Shown here: piece by piece, positions 53,116 to 64,000 of the stretch
Layout of the letters: each line of letters starts with the position of its first letter
Numbering within the stretch: the first letter of the stretch is position 1
From: Aliidiomarina sp. B3213
Lineage (GTDB): Bacteria > Pseudomonadota > Gammaproteobacteria > Enterobacterales > Alteromonadaceae
Assembly (NCBI RefSeq): GCF_003290085.1
Contig: NZ_QMKJ01000002.1
Location: 682,001 to 746,000 of the forward strand
Reading direction: 5' to 3'
DNA: 64,000 nucleotides
Translations under genes and position numbers: made by a program
Notes under the pieces: generated by a model
Told to the model about the DNA's origin: nothing
Database searches by the model: none
Seen by the model: only the letters and a program-made list of their open reading frames with translations

Positions 53116-53976
53116 ATGCATACTGTTAAATCGATCATCACGTTGGCTATTTTTTCCTTTTCAACCGCTGCTTTAAGTGTTCCCCAGCAAGAAAGCGACT
53201 GGATTACCGTTTTCGAAAACGACTCTATTCGTTTGCTCAGCCACGACATTGAAGATGCTTCAGAAATCCGTGCCAACCTACTAGAGGCAGAGCGCACCTT
53301 TACAGACTGGTTTGTAGCCCCTGAAAAAATAGATATTTTTATTAGCGATAGTCAGTCTACTTTAGGCTCACTGCCGGAGCTTCAAAGCTCTCGTCATTTA
53401 GCGCTTTCTCGTGAAACGTTAGCCGCAAAAAAGGGGCCAGACCGCACCTTCGCCGCAATCATTGCACACGAAACCTGTCATCTATGGTTTATCGACTATG
53501 TGACCAGTCAGGGCATTCCACAAACTAGCGGCGGACAAATTCCTGCATACGGGCACGGCCAAATTAACGACTGGCTAGACGAAACAATTGCAGTCGCATG
53601 TGAACAAGGTGATGTAGCACAAAGCCGTCGAGACCAGGACTTTCCCATTACACCGTTAGAGCAATACCTTACAAACAAACACCCCGTTTATGCACAAATA
53701 GAAGCTCGAGTTGCAGCGATATTGGCCGCACGCCAAGGCAACGGAAGCAGCCAGCAAACCATTCGCCTTACCACCGACGACAATGAATTGATCCACTTTT
53801 ATCTGCAGTCTGCACATTTTGGCGACTTCATTTTTAGCCGCACAACCCCAGAACAACGTCAGCAACTTATTCGCTACGCACAGCCCGACTCGGATATTGA
53901 AAACCTTGCTTCATTTCTTGAATTTGACTCCATCGGCGCATTAAGCGAGGCATTTCAACGCTTCGTAGAGGATTAA
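53116..53976 (+). CDS. Secreted HExxH metalloprotease-like protein
   Basis: A 286-residue protein with a signal peptide (MHTVKSIITLAIFSFSTAALS). The zinc motif AHETCHLWFID (HETCH, residues about 118-122) is followed 40 residues later by WLDETIAVACE, where a Glu can be the third ligand, as in gluzincins. A helical C-terminal part follows. No family name is certain. The protein is likely periplasmic or secreted. It stands alone, divergent from the GPP34 gene and 110 bp before the iron operon. Catalytic activity is inferred from the motif only. Confidence 0.75.
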   Translation: MHTVKSIITLAIFSFSTAALSVPQQESDWITVFENDSIRLLSHDIEDASEIRANLLEAERTFTDWFVAPEKIDIFISDSQSTLGSLPELQSSRHLALSRETLAAKKGPDRTFAAIIAHETCHLWFIDYVTSQGIPQTSGGQIPAYGHGQINDWLDETIAVACEQGDVAQSRRDQDFPITPLEQYLTNKHPVYAQIEARVAAILAARQGNGSSQQTIRLTTDDNELIHFYLQSAHFGDFIFSRTTPEQRQQLIRYAQPDSDIENLASFLEFDSIGALSEAFQRFVED

Positions 53977-54021
53977 AACAACTAAAACCAGCATTCAAAA
54001 AACAGACCTTAACGGTGTTGA

Positions 54022-54050
54022 GAATAATTTGCATTTAGATTATCATTCGC
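54022..54050. promoter_or_regulatory. Candidate Fur box before the TonB receptor operon
   Basis: The minus-strand read AATGATAAT (54038-54046) followed by CTAAATGC and an AATTATT matches the Fur consensus hexamer array (GATAAT repeats) imperfectly. It lies about 40 bp before the receptor start at 54087, where a Fur repressor would block transcription under iron excess. Confidence 0.55.
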
Positions 54051-54086
54051 AAAATATTCGCTAACTAATCTGTTGAGGAGTTTATC

Positions 54087-56240
54087 GTGGGTAAGTTTTC
54101 AACCCTGACACTTGCATTATTTGTGGCTGGTTTACCGGTAACTGCTGTGCTTGCAGCCGACCAAGGTACTGAGGACACTATTGAACATATCGAGGTTCGT
54201 GGTCAGCAACAGTCTGGCTACCGTGTGCAAGACCAGCAGTCTAGTTCACGACTCGATTTAGATATGAAAGACACGCCACAAATGGTTTCAGTGATCAATG
54301 GCGAACGTATCGCAGACTTTCAACTTAACGACATCAACAGTTTGCTAGAGAACTCGGCTACGATTAACGTTGAGCAAGTTGAAACTGACCGCACTTACTA
54401 CTCTTCTCGTGGCTTTGAACTCAATAACTTTCAAATCGACGGTTTAGGTCTTCCGCTTATTAATAGTAACTCTCATGGCCGCATGGACACCGCGCTATAT
54501 GAGCGTGTTGAAATTGTGCATGGCGCAAACGGTATTATGACTGGTGTGGGAAGCCCTGCCGCAACCGTAAACATGGTTCGTAAGCGCCCACAGGCTGAAA
54601 ACTCTGGCTCAGTGAGTTTTACTACAAGCTCTTGGAGCGGGCAGCGCGCAGAAGCAGACTTTTCCCGTGTACTTAATCGCTACTTGCGTGGTCGGGTTGT
54701 TTTAGTGAACGACGACTCTGAGTCTTATCTCGACCGTTACGAGAACTCAACGCAAGTAATTTATGGTGTGATCGACTTCGCGCCAGGTACGAATACGCTC
54801 ATTACGATTGGTCATAGCGAGCACCGCAGTGAAACTGACGGAAATATGTGGGGTGCGCTAACCCTTCACTATGGCGACGGCACACCAACGAACTTTGATC
54901 GCTCAACTAACATTGCTGCCGACTGGTCTGAATGGAACGTTAAAGAGCAACGTAGCTTTATTGATGTAGAGTCAGTACTTAGCGAAAACACCACGCTTCG
55001 CGTGGCATACAACCGTGTTCGTACCGACGAAGACAGCATGTTGTTCTACACCTACCTTGCAGACACAAACCAAGGATTAAACCCAGACACCGGTTTAGGA
55101 TTAATTGGTTATGGTAGTGAGTACGACTTAGACGACGAACAAGACACTTTTGATGCGTATCTAACCACTATGTTCGACGCTTTCGGTGAGTCACATCAAT
55201 TTGTAGTCGGCGCAAACTACTCTCGCTTAGATTATGTAGACACGTCTTTATACGACTTCCATACAGGCAACGGCTTCCCTGCTATGCCTGCGCTTGAAGA
55301 CTGGAATGGTAATACTCCGTTTCCAGAATTTACTGACGGCTTGGCTGGCAGTGTTATCGACAACACCCAACGGGCAATATATGCGCAGGCTCGTTTAGCG
55401 CTCTCATTAGATACTCACTTACTCATCGGTGGTCGCTACAACGAGTTTGAAACCGAAGGTGTAGGTTATGGCGTAGACGAAACCCGCGATGACGCTGAGT
55501 TTATCCCTTATATCGGTTTTACCCACATGTTTAGCCCGGAAACCACCGTATATGCCTCTTACACCGAAACATTTATGGCGCAGAACCAGAAAGACGAGAA
55601 TTTTGAGCGTCTGCCTGCTTTAACGGGTAAAAATACCGAACTAGGCGTTAAAACAGAGCTATTTGACGGAAAAGCTCTATTTTCGGGAGCTATTTTCAAT
55701 GTTGAACAAGAAAACCTAGCTGTTGCGAATGGTACGGTTGTAAACCCAGAAACCAATGCTCCTGAAACTATCTACCGTGCAGCAGACGGTGTGCGTAGCC
55801 GCGGTGTAGAAATGGAAATTGCGGGTGAATTAACGCGTGGTTTACAAGCGAGCGTGTCATTGACGTCATTTAATATCGACGGTGACGACATGGTTGCAGA
55901 TTACACGCCTGAAAATTTGTTCCGCGCCAGCATGACCTATACCCCTGCAAGCATTGAAGCGTTGAAGTTAGGTGCTAGCTTCCAGTGGCAAGACACCATT
56001 AGCCGAGTGCAAGGCGTGGTTGGCGACTTTTACGCTAACGAAGGAGAAACGATTGTAACTACACAAGGTGCTTATGGACGCTTAAACCTAATGGCTAGTT
56101 ACCAATTGAACGACAATTTACGTTTGTCATTTAATGCCAACAACGTACTCGACAAAAAGTACATCAATAGCTTGGTTTGGGCGCAAGGATACTACGGTGC
56201 GCCACGCAACTATTCAGCGTCGATTGCTTGGAGTTTTTAA
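54087..56240 (+). CDS. TonB-dependent siderophore receptor
   Basis: A 717-residue outer-membrane receptor from a GTG at 54087, with GAGGAG 6 nt upstream. Signal peptide 1-23 (MGKFSTLTLALFVAGLPVTAVLA), a TonB box-like region (IEHIEVRGQ), plug domain at about 35-150 (DTPQMVSVINGERIADFQL, RGFELNNFQIDGLGLP, YERVEIVHGANGIMTG) and a 22-strand beta barrel ending in the aromatic YSASIAWSF. It resembles FhuE/FoxA-type hydroxamate receptors. It precedes a PepSY protein (6 bp gap) and a thioredoxin-like gene, a usual iron-uptake arrangement. A Fur-like box lies upstream. The exact siderophore is unknown. Confidence 0.93.
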   Translation: MGKFSTLTLALFVAGLPVTAVLAADQGTEDTIEHIEVRGQQQSGYRVQDQQSSSRLDLDMKDTPQMVSVINGERIADFQLNDINSLLENSATINVEQVETDRTYYSSRGFELNNFQIDGLGLPLINSNSHGRMDTALYERVEIVHGANGIMTGVGSPAATVNMVRKRPQAENSGSVSFTTSSWSGQRAEADFSRVLNRYLRGRVVLVNDDSESYLDRYENSTQVIYGVIDFAPGTNTLITIGHSEHRSETDGNMWGALTLHYGDGTPTNFDRSTNIAADWSEWNVKEQRSFIDVESVLSENTTLRVAYNRVRTDEDSMLFYTYLADTNQGLNPDTGLGLIGYGSEYDLDDEQDTFDAYLTTMFDAFGESHQFVVGANYSRLDYVDTSLYDFHTGNGFPAMPALEDWNGNTPFPEFTDGLAGSVIDNTQRAIYAQARLALSLDTHLLIGGRYNEFETEGVGYGVDETRDDAEFIPYIGFTHMFSPETTVYASYTETFMAQNQKDENFERLPALTGKNTELGVKTELFDGKALFSGAIFNVEQENLAVANGTVVNPETNAPETIYRAADGVRSRGVEMEIAGELTRGLQASVSLTSFNIDGDDMVADYTPENLFRASMTYTPASIEALKLGASFQWQDTISRVQGVVGDFYANEGETIVTTQGAYGRLNLMASYQLNDNLRLSFNANNVLDKKYINSLVWAQGYYGAPRNYSASIAWSF

Positions 56241-56246
56241 TCGAGT

Positions 56247-57365
56247 ATGAGTGCTAGAAAAAAGTTACATCAATGGCACGGATGGGCGGGGATCATTTTA
56301 GTGGTCCCCTTTCTCGTTATTTGCCTAACCGGAAGTATTATTGTATTTAAAAAGGAGCTAGACGCGTGGCTTATGCCTGAAATAGCCACTCTAGAGCCTA
56401 CAGAGCAAGCAAGGCTTCCACTCACTGAACTTACCGCTGAAGTGAATGAGCAGCTACCGAACTATGAAATTGGCAGCTGGGAGATATTTCCTGAAGGTCA
56501 CGACGAAGCCGATCGTGTATTCGTCATAAAGAAAGGTACAGATGAGTGGCATAAAGCTTATTTAAACCCTTACACTGGAGAGCTTCAGGCGGGTCCAACC
56601 GAGTCTGGCCATTACCTAACAGATTGGCTAGTTGAGCTCCACTACACACTGTTATTGAATGATTTACCGTACGTAGACGAGCATTTAGGTCTTATTGTTT
56701 CGTTTATATTGGCTGTTTTCTTAGTCTTTATGGGAATCAGCGGTCTAATCATCTACCGGAAATTCTGGCTTCGTTTCTTCACACTCCGCTGGAACCAACG
56801 CTTGCTTGTGGTGTTTAGTGATTTACACAAAATGTTCGGTACTTTTGCGTCTCCAGTATTACTCGTATTGGGTATTACCGGCGGCTATTACAGCGCGATT
56901 ATTTATTATGAAGAATGGAAAGAGCACGGTAGCGGTGAGCAACACCATATTATGACGGATCGGCTTTATAATTCGGAACTGAATATCGATGCTTTAGTAG
57001 CAGACAGTGAGCAACAAATAGAAGGCTTTAAGCCTACATATTTATTGTTTCCGTTTGAGCCAGAATTACCGTTTACTGTATTTGGTCGCGCACCAACCGC
57101 AAATCCATTGCTGAGCAACTATGGCAGTGTGTCCAATTACGACCCATGGACCGGCGAATACCAGAGCACCTACAATTTAAATGAACAGGGTGTCGGTATG
57201 AAAACTTTAGATAGCTTTAGGCGCCTTCACTTTGGTACATTTGCAGGCATGCCGATAAAAATACTCTGGAGCTTTGTTGGCGTTATACCACTTCTTTTAG
57301 CTGTTTCTGGAACGTACATGTGGCTAAAACGCAAAAGTTGGAAACGTCGAAGAAAGTCTAGATAA
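56247..57365 (+). CDS. PepSY-associated membrane protein (iron-regulated)
   Basis: A 372-residue inner-membrane protein of the PepSY-TM/PiuB-like group. Helix 1 at about 12-35 (WHGWAGIILVVPFLVICLTGSIIVF), a PepSY region outside, and further helices at about 145-170, 190-215 and 335-360 with conserved His in LVELHYTLLL and FSDLHKMFGTF, possible heme or metal ligands. Such proteins are co-regulated with siderophore receptors and may help reduce or release iron. It begins 6 bp after the receptor gene and ends 17 bp before the thioredoxin-like gene. Its precise role is not established. Confidence 0.88.
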   Translation: MSARKKLHQWHGWAGIILVVPFLVICLTGSIIVFKKELDAWLMPEIATLEPTEQARLPLTELTAEVNEQLPNYEIGSWEIFPEGHDEADRVFVIKKGTDEWHKAYLNPYTGELQAGPTESGHYLTDWLVELHYTLLLNDLPYVDEHLGLIVSFILAVFLVFMGISGLIIYRKFWLRFFTLRWNQRLLVVFSDLHKMFGTFASPVLLVLGITGGYYSAIIYYEEWKEHGSGEQHHIMTDRLYNSELNIDALVADSEQQIEGFKPTYLLFPFEPELPFTVFGRAPTANPLLSNYGSVSNYDPWTGEYQSTYNLNEQGVGMKTLDSFRRLHFGTFAGMPIKILWSFVGVIPLLLAVSGTYMWLKRKSWKRRRKSR

Positions 57366-57382
57366 CCAAGAACAAGAGCGCT

Positions 57383-58168
57383 ATGAGCAAAGCTTTTAAA
57401 ACCATTATCGCAGGGCTACAAGCCCTGCTTTTCGTCACAGTCGCCGGTATTTCTCCAACAGTATCTGCCGCGAATGAGGCAGATATTCATGCAGACTTTC
57501 AATTCAGCCAACACCCAGCCTCTATGCAGCAGCTACATGAAGCAAGAGAGGCGGCAATAAACTCGAGTAAGCCAATGCTATTGGTACTTGGTGCAGAGTG
57601 GTGCCACGATAGCCAGGCATTAGCTCAAGCCTTTTCAAGGCCCGATTTTCATCAACAACTGAATCAAAATTACCAAGTGCTTAGTGTAGATGTAGGATAC
57701 TTAGAGGCCGGCTATGGCATTACTCAAACTTTTGGGTTACCAACGTTTTACGGAACGCCTACGGTGCTTATTGTTGATCCAAATACCAGCACCATTTTGA
57801 ACAAAATTGACTTTCAGCAATGGACCAGCGCGGCTGCAAAGGCTGATGAAGATTACGAGTCTTATTTTATAGAGAAGAATTTTCCGGTGTATCAGCCTAG
57901 CAACATTAACCCAGAAACATTACAACGCATTTTGGCGTTTGAAGCAGAGCAGGCCGAGCGTGTCATGCACGGGTTTCAGATTGTAGGGCCACTATTGCGC
58001 CAATATATCGAGTCCGATCGCCAAGATCGCGACGAATTTTTAGCCGCTTGGAACGAGTTAAGCCCTTTTAGAAACGAAATACCACGGATGTTGGAGCAAG
58101 CCATTCAAACGCAAAGCATTGAGCCGCTGAAGGCTGCGGCACCACTGTCCTGGGAGTTAGCGCAGTAG
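57383..58168 (+). CDS. Exported thioredoxin-like protein with a single active-site Cys
   Basis: A 261-residue protein with a signal peptide (MSKAFKTIIAGLQALLFVTVAGISPTVSA). A thioredoxin-like fold follows at about 45-165: MLLVLGAEWCHDSQALAQAF carries a WCHDS motif in place of WCxxC, so only one of the two redox Cys is present, and the cis-Pro appears in GTPTVLIVDP. It cannot act as a normal disulfide oxidoreductase; a reductive or chaperone role or heme handling is possible. It is the last gene of the iron operon. The family with PepSY/TonB genes is plausible but unproven. Confidence 0.8.
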   Translation: MSKAFKTIIAGLQALLFVTVAGISPTVSAANEADIHADFQFSQHPASMQQLHEAREAAINSSKPMLLVLGAEWCHDSQALAQAFSRPDFHQQLNQNYQVLSVDVGYLEAGYGITQTFGLPTFYGTPTVLIVDPNTSTILNKIDFQQWTSAAAKADEDYESYFIEKNFPVYQPSNINPETLQRILAFEAEQAERVMHGFQIVGPLLRQYIESDRQDRDEFLAAWNELSPFRNEIPRMLEQAIQTQSIEPLKAAAPLSWELAQ

Positions 58169-58202
58169 GAACGCAATAACCGATTACAAACTGCACTTCT
58201 GT

Positions 58203-60545
<2,343 letters not shown>

Positions 60546-60572
60546 ACGAAATTTCGAATTTCGTGAATATCC

Positions 60573-60605
60573 AAGGGCGCTTTAAAAGCGCCCTTGCTGT
60601 TTTTA
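60573..60605 (+). terminator. Rho-independent terminator after katG
   Basis: AAGGGCGC and GCGCCCTT form an 8-bp GC-rich stem (60573-60595) with a loop of seven, followed by GCTGTTTTTAA. A shorter inverted repeat (ACGAAATT/AATTTCGT, 60546-60564) sits just before it, directly after the stop codon. Confidence 0.85.
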
Positions 60606-60676
60606 ACCTATTCGGTTTTATTCCCTACAAAATTTAGCGATACTGCCTTGATAACAATTCAAAAAGGTACTTCGTG

Positions 60677-63112
60677 ATGCGCATTTTATTTAAATTACCG
60701 CTGGTTACACTCATTTTAAGCTGCCTTCTGCTCATTAATATGCCGTTAGCTGAGGCGCAAGAGCAGAGCATAGAAGAATTTACGGAAAGCTTAGAAAGAC
60801 GAGAAGGCTTTTTTAATCTTTATGTTGACCAAGCAAAAGACCGGGTATACCTCGAAGTACCTGAAAATGCCGGTGCATTTATTTTTCAAAGTAGCCTTCC
60901 CCGAGGTGTAGGTTCAAACGATTTAGGCCTGGACCGAGGGCAACTGGGCGCAACGCGTCTTGCTCACTTCAGCTTTCATGGGGAAAGAGCATTACTCATT
61001 GAGAAAAATACACAATATAGGGCAATTACCGAAAACCAAGCAGAGCGTCTTAGCGTGCAAGAAGCCTTCGCCGAGTCGACATTATTTGGCTTCGACATTG
61101 TCGCTAAAACAGATGGCCGGGTATTGCTTGACTACACACCATTCTTATACACCGACATTCATGGCATTAGCACACGCTTACAAAGCCTGAATGAAGGACA
61201 ATTTCGTGTTGACCCTTCACGCTCAGTGTTGTGGCTAGAGCGTACCAAGTCGTTCCCACGCAATACGGAATTAGAAGCTAAAGTCACATTTTCTGGAAGC
61301 CAAGCAGGCTATTACTTGCGCTCGGTAACCCCTGACAGTTCTGCGCTTACGGTTCATTTACACCACTCGTTTATTGCCTTACCGCCAGAAGATTATGAAC
61401 CACGTGCTTTCCACCCAAACAGCGGCTTGTTCCCAAACAGTTTTCAAGACTATGCAGTACCGCTACAGCAAGACATGACCACTCAGTATGTGCGCCGTCA
61501 TCGCTTGGAAAAAGCAAACCCAAGTGCTGAACGAAGTGAAGCAATTGAACCGATTATTTATTACCTTGACCCAGGTGTTCCTGAGCCAGTTCGCACAGCA
61601 CTTATCGAAGGTGGCGAATGGTGGAACGAAGCCTTTGAGGACCTTGGTTTTATTAACGCATTCCAAATTCGCGATCTTCCTGCTGACGCAGACCCAATGG
61701 ATGTTCGTTATAACGTTATTCAATGGGTTCACCGCGCAACTCGAGGCTGGTCTTACGGTTATTCTGTAGTTGACCCACGTACCGGTGAAATACTGAAAGG
61801 TCATGTAACTTTAGGTTCATTGCGCGTTCGTCAAGACATGCGCATCGCCCAGGGATTATTAGCGCCATTTTCAGAAGAAAAAGACACCGAGGCCCTACTA
61901 GCTGAAATTGAACGAGTTGCGCTGCATCGTATTCGTCAACTTTCAGCACATGAAATTGGGCATACCCTGGGTATTGCTCATAACTTTGCTTCGAACTCGC
62001 AAAACCGTGCGTCTGTTATGGACTACCCACACCCTCTCATCGAGCTTAATGAGCAAGGCGAAGTTACGCTGCAAAATGCTTACGCAACAGGTATGGGTAT
62101 ATGGGACAAATTCACAGTGGCTTATGCGTATAGTGAGTTTGCAGACCAAGAAACAGAACGTCGTGGACTTACTTCGTTGCTTGAACAAGCGCGTGAGCAA
62201 GACCTGCACTTCATTTCTGACCGTGACGCACGGGCAGCTCATGGTGGGCACCCTACCGCGCACCTATGGAATAACGGCGCAAATGCCACCGACGAATTAA
62301 ACCGTTTGGTGAACATTCGTAGCCAAGTACTTAATCAATTCGGCCTTAGCAATATAGCCGAAGGTCAACCGCTTAGTGACTTAGAGCATGTGTTAGTGCC
62401 GATGTTCTATTTACACCGTTATCAGGTGGAGGCAGCAGCTAAACTAGTAGCGGGTGTGCATTACCGCTATTACGTTACGGGTGAGCAGCCAGTCGATCAC
62501 ACCATGGTGAGCAGCGAGCAACAACAAGCAGCGATTGACGCGCTATTGAACACTTTAGGTACCGACTTCTTGACTATTCCTCAGTCGGTTCAACAATTAC
62601 TTGTGCCCAATGCATATGGCTCGTATGACTCTAGAGAAGACTTCCCAGGACGAATGGGGCTATTTAACGACCCAGTTACGATTGCAGAAGCGAGTGCGAA
62701 CCATACGTTACAGCTTTTGTTCCATCCATTGCGTCTGAACCGATTACAGTGGCAACACGCAAATGACGCAAGCATTCCATCACCTGCACAGGTGGCTAGG
62801 CAGGCGTTGCAAGCAACTTGGGATACATTAGAAGACGTAAAAGACCCGATTTCACAGCGCACCGCTTATGTGACTGCGTATCAAATTTTCCAAACATCGA
62901 TGAACTCAAACACGGCACCAGAAGTGCGCGCGGCCTTGCAACAGGTACTTCGTCACTCCGCAGATAAGCTTGCCGACGATGCCGATAGCTGGCGTTATGA
63001 GAGCAGTGCATTTAGTGCTTATTTGGCAAGATTGGTGAATCAAGCACTTATAGACCAAGAGTGGCCTGAAGCGTTTGCTCCTGCGGAGTTACCGCCAGGC
63101 TCCCCGATTTAG
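60677..63112 (+). CDS. Exported zinc-dependent metalloprotease (DUF5117/DUF5118-like)
   Basis: An 811-residue protein with a signal peptide (about 1-27, LILSCLLLINMPLAEA). The zinc motif HEIGHTLGIAH (His425 first) and a Met-turn VMDYP at about 445-449 define a metzincin-type catalytic domain. N-terminal beta-rich segments (FNLYVDQAKDRVYLEVPENAGAF, RPHSFIALPPEDYEPRAFHPNSG style) and C-terminal helices resemble large secreted zinc metalloproteases of the DUF5117/DUF5118 type. A GTG one codon upstream (60674) is an alternative start. It is a single gene between katG and the EVE gene. Substrate unknown; a digestive or envelope role is possible. Confidence 0.85.
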   Translation: MRILFKLPLVTLILSCLLLINMPLAEAQEQSIEEFTESLERREGFFNLYVDQAKDRVYLEVPENAGAFIFQSSLPRGVGSNDLGLDRGQLGATRLAHFSFHGERALLIEKNTQYRAITENQAERLSVQEAFAESTLFGFDIVAKTDGRVLLDYTPFLYTDIHGISTRLQSLNEGQFRVDPSRSVLWLERTKSFPRNTELEAKVTFSGSQAGYYLRSVTPDSSALTVHLHHSFIALPPEDYEPRAFHPNSGLFPNSFQDYAVPLQQDMTTQYVRRHRLEKANPSAERSEAIEPIIYYLDPGVPEPVRTALIEGGEWWNEAFEDLGFINAFQIRDLPADADPMDVRYNVIQWVHRATRGWSYGYSVVDPRTGEILKGHVTLGSLRVRQDMRIAQGLLAPFSEEKDTEALLAEIERVALHRIRQLSAHEIGHTLGIAHNFASNSQNRASVMDYPHPLIELNEQGEVTLQNAYATGMGIWDKFTVAYAYSEFADQETERRGLTSLLEQAREQDLHFISDRDARAAHGGHPTAHLWNNGANATDELNRLVNIRSQVLNQFGLSNIAEGQPLSDLEHVLVPMFYLHRYQVEAAAKLVAGVHYRYYVTGEQPVDHTMVSSEQQQAAIDALLNTLGTDFLTIPQSVQQLLVPNAYGSYDSREDFPGRMGLFNDPVTIAEASANHTLQLLFHPLRLNRLQWQHANDASIPSPAQVARQALQATWDTLEDVKDPISQRTAYVTAYQIFQTSMNSNTAPEVRAALQQVLRHSADKLADDADSWRYESSAFSAYLARLVNQALIDQEWPEAFAPAELPPGSPI

Positions 63113-63138
63113 CGCGCTAATTATTCAAGGAGCAACAC

Positions 63139-63561
63139 ATGGCGTATTGGCTTATGAAAACCGAGCCAGATGAGTGCAGCATCGACGACTTTGCCCGACA
63201 AGCAGAGTCGCCGATTTGCTGGGACGGAGTACGAAATTACCAGGCTCGAAACTTTATGAGAGAAATGAAGGTTGGTGATAGCGTCTTTATTTACCATTCC
63301 AGCTGCAAAGCAATCGGCATCGCCGGAACAGTGGAGGTTGTGAAAGAGGCTTACCCAGACCCCACGCAAGAAAATATTGAGAGCAACCGCTGGAGTGCCG
63401 TCGACTTAATCTTCAAAGCTAAGTTCAAACGAGTTATTACGCTAAATGAACTAAAGTCTATTCCTGCCCTCGCAAAGAACCCACTGGTACAGAAAGGCAA
63501 TAGGCTGTCGGTTATTCCCTTTAGCCAAACTGAATGGAACGCGGTTCACGCTTTTATTTAA
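63139..63561 (+). CDS. EVE-domain protein
   Basis: A 140-residue protein made almost entirely of an EVE domain (MAYWLMKTEPDECSIDDF, WDGVRNYQARNFMREMKVGDSVFIYHSS, IGIAGTVEVVKEAYPD), related to PUA and YTH modified-base readers. The domain binds modified nucleotides in some systems; here, as a stand-alone protein, it resembles the conserved housekeeping form. AAGGAG is 6 nt before the ATG. No restriction or defence gene is adjacent. It lies 26 bp after the metzincin gene and may be co-transcribed with it. Confidence 0.9.
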   Translation: MAYWLMKTEPDECSIDDFARQAESPICWDGVRNYQARNFMREMKVGDSVFIYHSSCKAIGIAGTVEVVKEAYPDPTQENIESNRWSAVDLIFKAKFKRVITLNELKSIPALAKNPLVQKGNRLSVIPFSQTEWNAVHAFI

Positions 63562-63582
63562 AGTAAACGTCAGCATTGACAA

Positions 63583-63621
63583 TATCTTTATGTAAAGATA
63601 AATTATCTCTACACAAAGATA
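63583..63621. promoter_or_regulatory. Twin MarR-like operators overlapping a promoter
   Basis: TATCTTTATGTAAAGATA (63583-63600) is a perfect palindrome with a TG centre, and TATCTCTACACAAAGATA (63604-63621) is a near-identical second site; the starts are 21 bp apart, two helix turns. The -35 TTGACA (63576-63581) and a -10-like TAAATT (63599-63604) are 17 bp apart, with the first palindrome filling the spacer. Such TATCTTTA-type palindromes are typical of MarR-family repressors. Confidence 0.7.
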
Positions 63622-63632
63622 TTGAGGTGTTT

Positions 63633-64000
63633 ATGTTCGTCCGTGATTTGAAATTAATATTTATCATGTTTGGTTTATGCGCGTTACTTTCAGGGTGCAA
63701 CAATCCACAACCTGAGCTAAGCGAGAACTCCGAACAAGAGACAACTACAGATGTTGTTGAGTACTTTGAAGCACTGGCTAACCTATCAAAGTTTAATGGC
63801 GTAGTTTACTTATCTAGAAACTCCGAAGTATTAGTTAACAAAGCATTTCAAGCACAAGACTTTCCAACTCGAGGCGCCGTAACCCCAGAGTCAATGTTCC
63901 ATATTGCCTCTGTGCGTAAACTCATGAACCAATATCTTGTCTTTCAAAACCCTCCCGTAGAAGGTTTCGCAGACATTCCCTTGGTTGAGTGGATAGATGG
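63633..64000 (+). CDS. Partial lipoprotein serine hydrolase (beta-lactamase fold)
   Basis: An ORF starts at ATG 63633 with GAGG about 9 nt upstream and runs to the window end, 122 residues visible. The N-terminus is a lipoprotein signal (IMFGLCALLSGC, lipobox LSGC). After an acidic linker the chain reads LSKFNGVVYLSRNSEVLVNKAF and FHIASVRKLMNQYLV, with SVRK as the SxxK motif of serine beta-lactamase-like hydrolases. It resembles, loosely, the protein at 4682-5836. The rest of the active site lies outside. The strong promoter with twin palindromes suggests inducible expression. Confidence 0.82.
   Translation, partial: MFVRDLKLIFIMFGLCALLSGCNNPQPELSENSEQETTTDVVEYFEALANLSKFNGVVYLSRNSEVLVNKAFQAQDFPTRGAVTPESMFHIASVRKLMNQYLVFQNPPVEGFADIPLVEWID

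Noticed and set aside
63139-63561. EVE-domain protein as part of a modification-dependent defence system
   Set aside because: It is a stand-alone single-domain protein with no nuclease or restriction gene beside it.

Overview
The window looks like a chromosomal segment of a marine gammaproteobacterium of the Alteromonadales, most like the Idiomarina group. This is an inference from a photoactive yellow protein (PYP) cluster, many c-di-GMP proteins, TonB/PepSY iron genes, SrpA-type catalase, KatG, RhlE and YbiT, and moderate GC. No rRNA, complete tRNA, insertion sequence, integrase or CRISPR array is visible.

Layout. 1-4483 is an accessory island: an unidentified partial gene, an AbiEi/AbiEii toxin-antitoxin pair, then hipBA. 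hipBA is bracketed by two copies of the 3' half of tRNA-Arg(CCG), which look like att sites. 4485-7528 holds a lipoprotein serine hydrolase broken by a one-base frameshift, an endonuclease/exonuclease/phosphatase-fold protein and a Cys-repeat secreted protein. 7747-20611 is a signalling block: a PAS-GGDEF-EAL gene facing a six-gene minus-strand operon (CHASE kinase, PAS kinase with two receivers, lone receiver, Hpt-REC-REC-GGDEF, GAF-PAS4 kinase, Hpt-REC-REC-GGDEF-EAL). Together these could form a phosphorelay that sets c-di-GMP. 20716-25642 is an ECF sigma/RskA anti-sigma pair upstream of a DUF4331, cadherin-like lipoprotein, TPR and HupE-N-like exported set; the DUF4331 start site lies in a long hairpin. 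25862-31554 holds rhlE, ybiT, a BlaI/BlaR1-TonB regulatory locus and a MAPEG protein.

31725-38515 has a membrane GAF-GGDEF-EAL protein, a SrpA catalase/cytochrome b561 pair, an amidohydrolase and a membrane AraC regulator. 38663-43042 is the light-sensing locus: the pyp, p-coumarate:CoA ligase and tyrosine ammonia-lyase genes overlap as TAATG junctions and supply both the photoreceptor and its p-coumaroyl chromophore. A TIGR03643-family gene diverges from pyp. 43044-47637 is a DesK/DesR-like two-component system diverging from an ABC-2 exporter and a secreted amidohydrolase. 47627-52281 has two more c-di-GMP proteins (PAS3-GGDEF and MASE3-PAS-GGDEF-EAL). 52311-58168 has a GPP34 protein, a secreted metalloprotease and a Fur-type iron operon (TonB receptor, PepSY protein, thioredoxin-like protein). 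58335-64000 has katG, a large secreted metzincin, an EVE-domain protein and the start of another lipoprotein serine hydrolase behind a twin MarR-like operator.

The main themes are light sensing, c-di-GMP control, iron and peroxide handling, and a stability or defence island at a tRNA. The strongest leads are the tRNA-bracketed hipBA cassette with four evenly phased operators, the compact PYP operon, the phosphorelay operon and the start-site hairpin in front of DUF4331.
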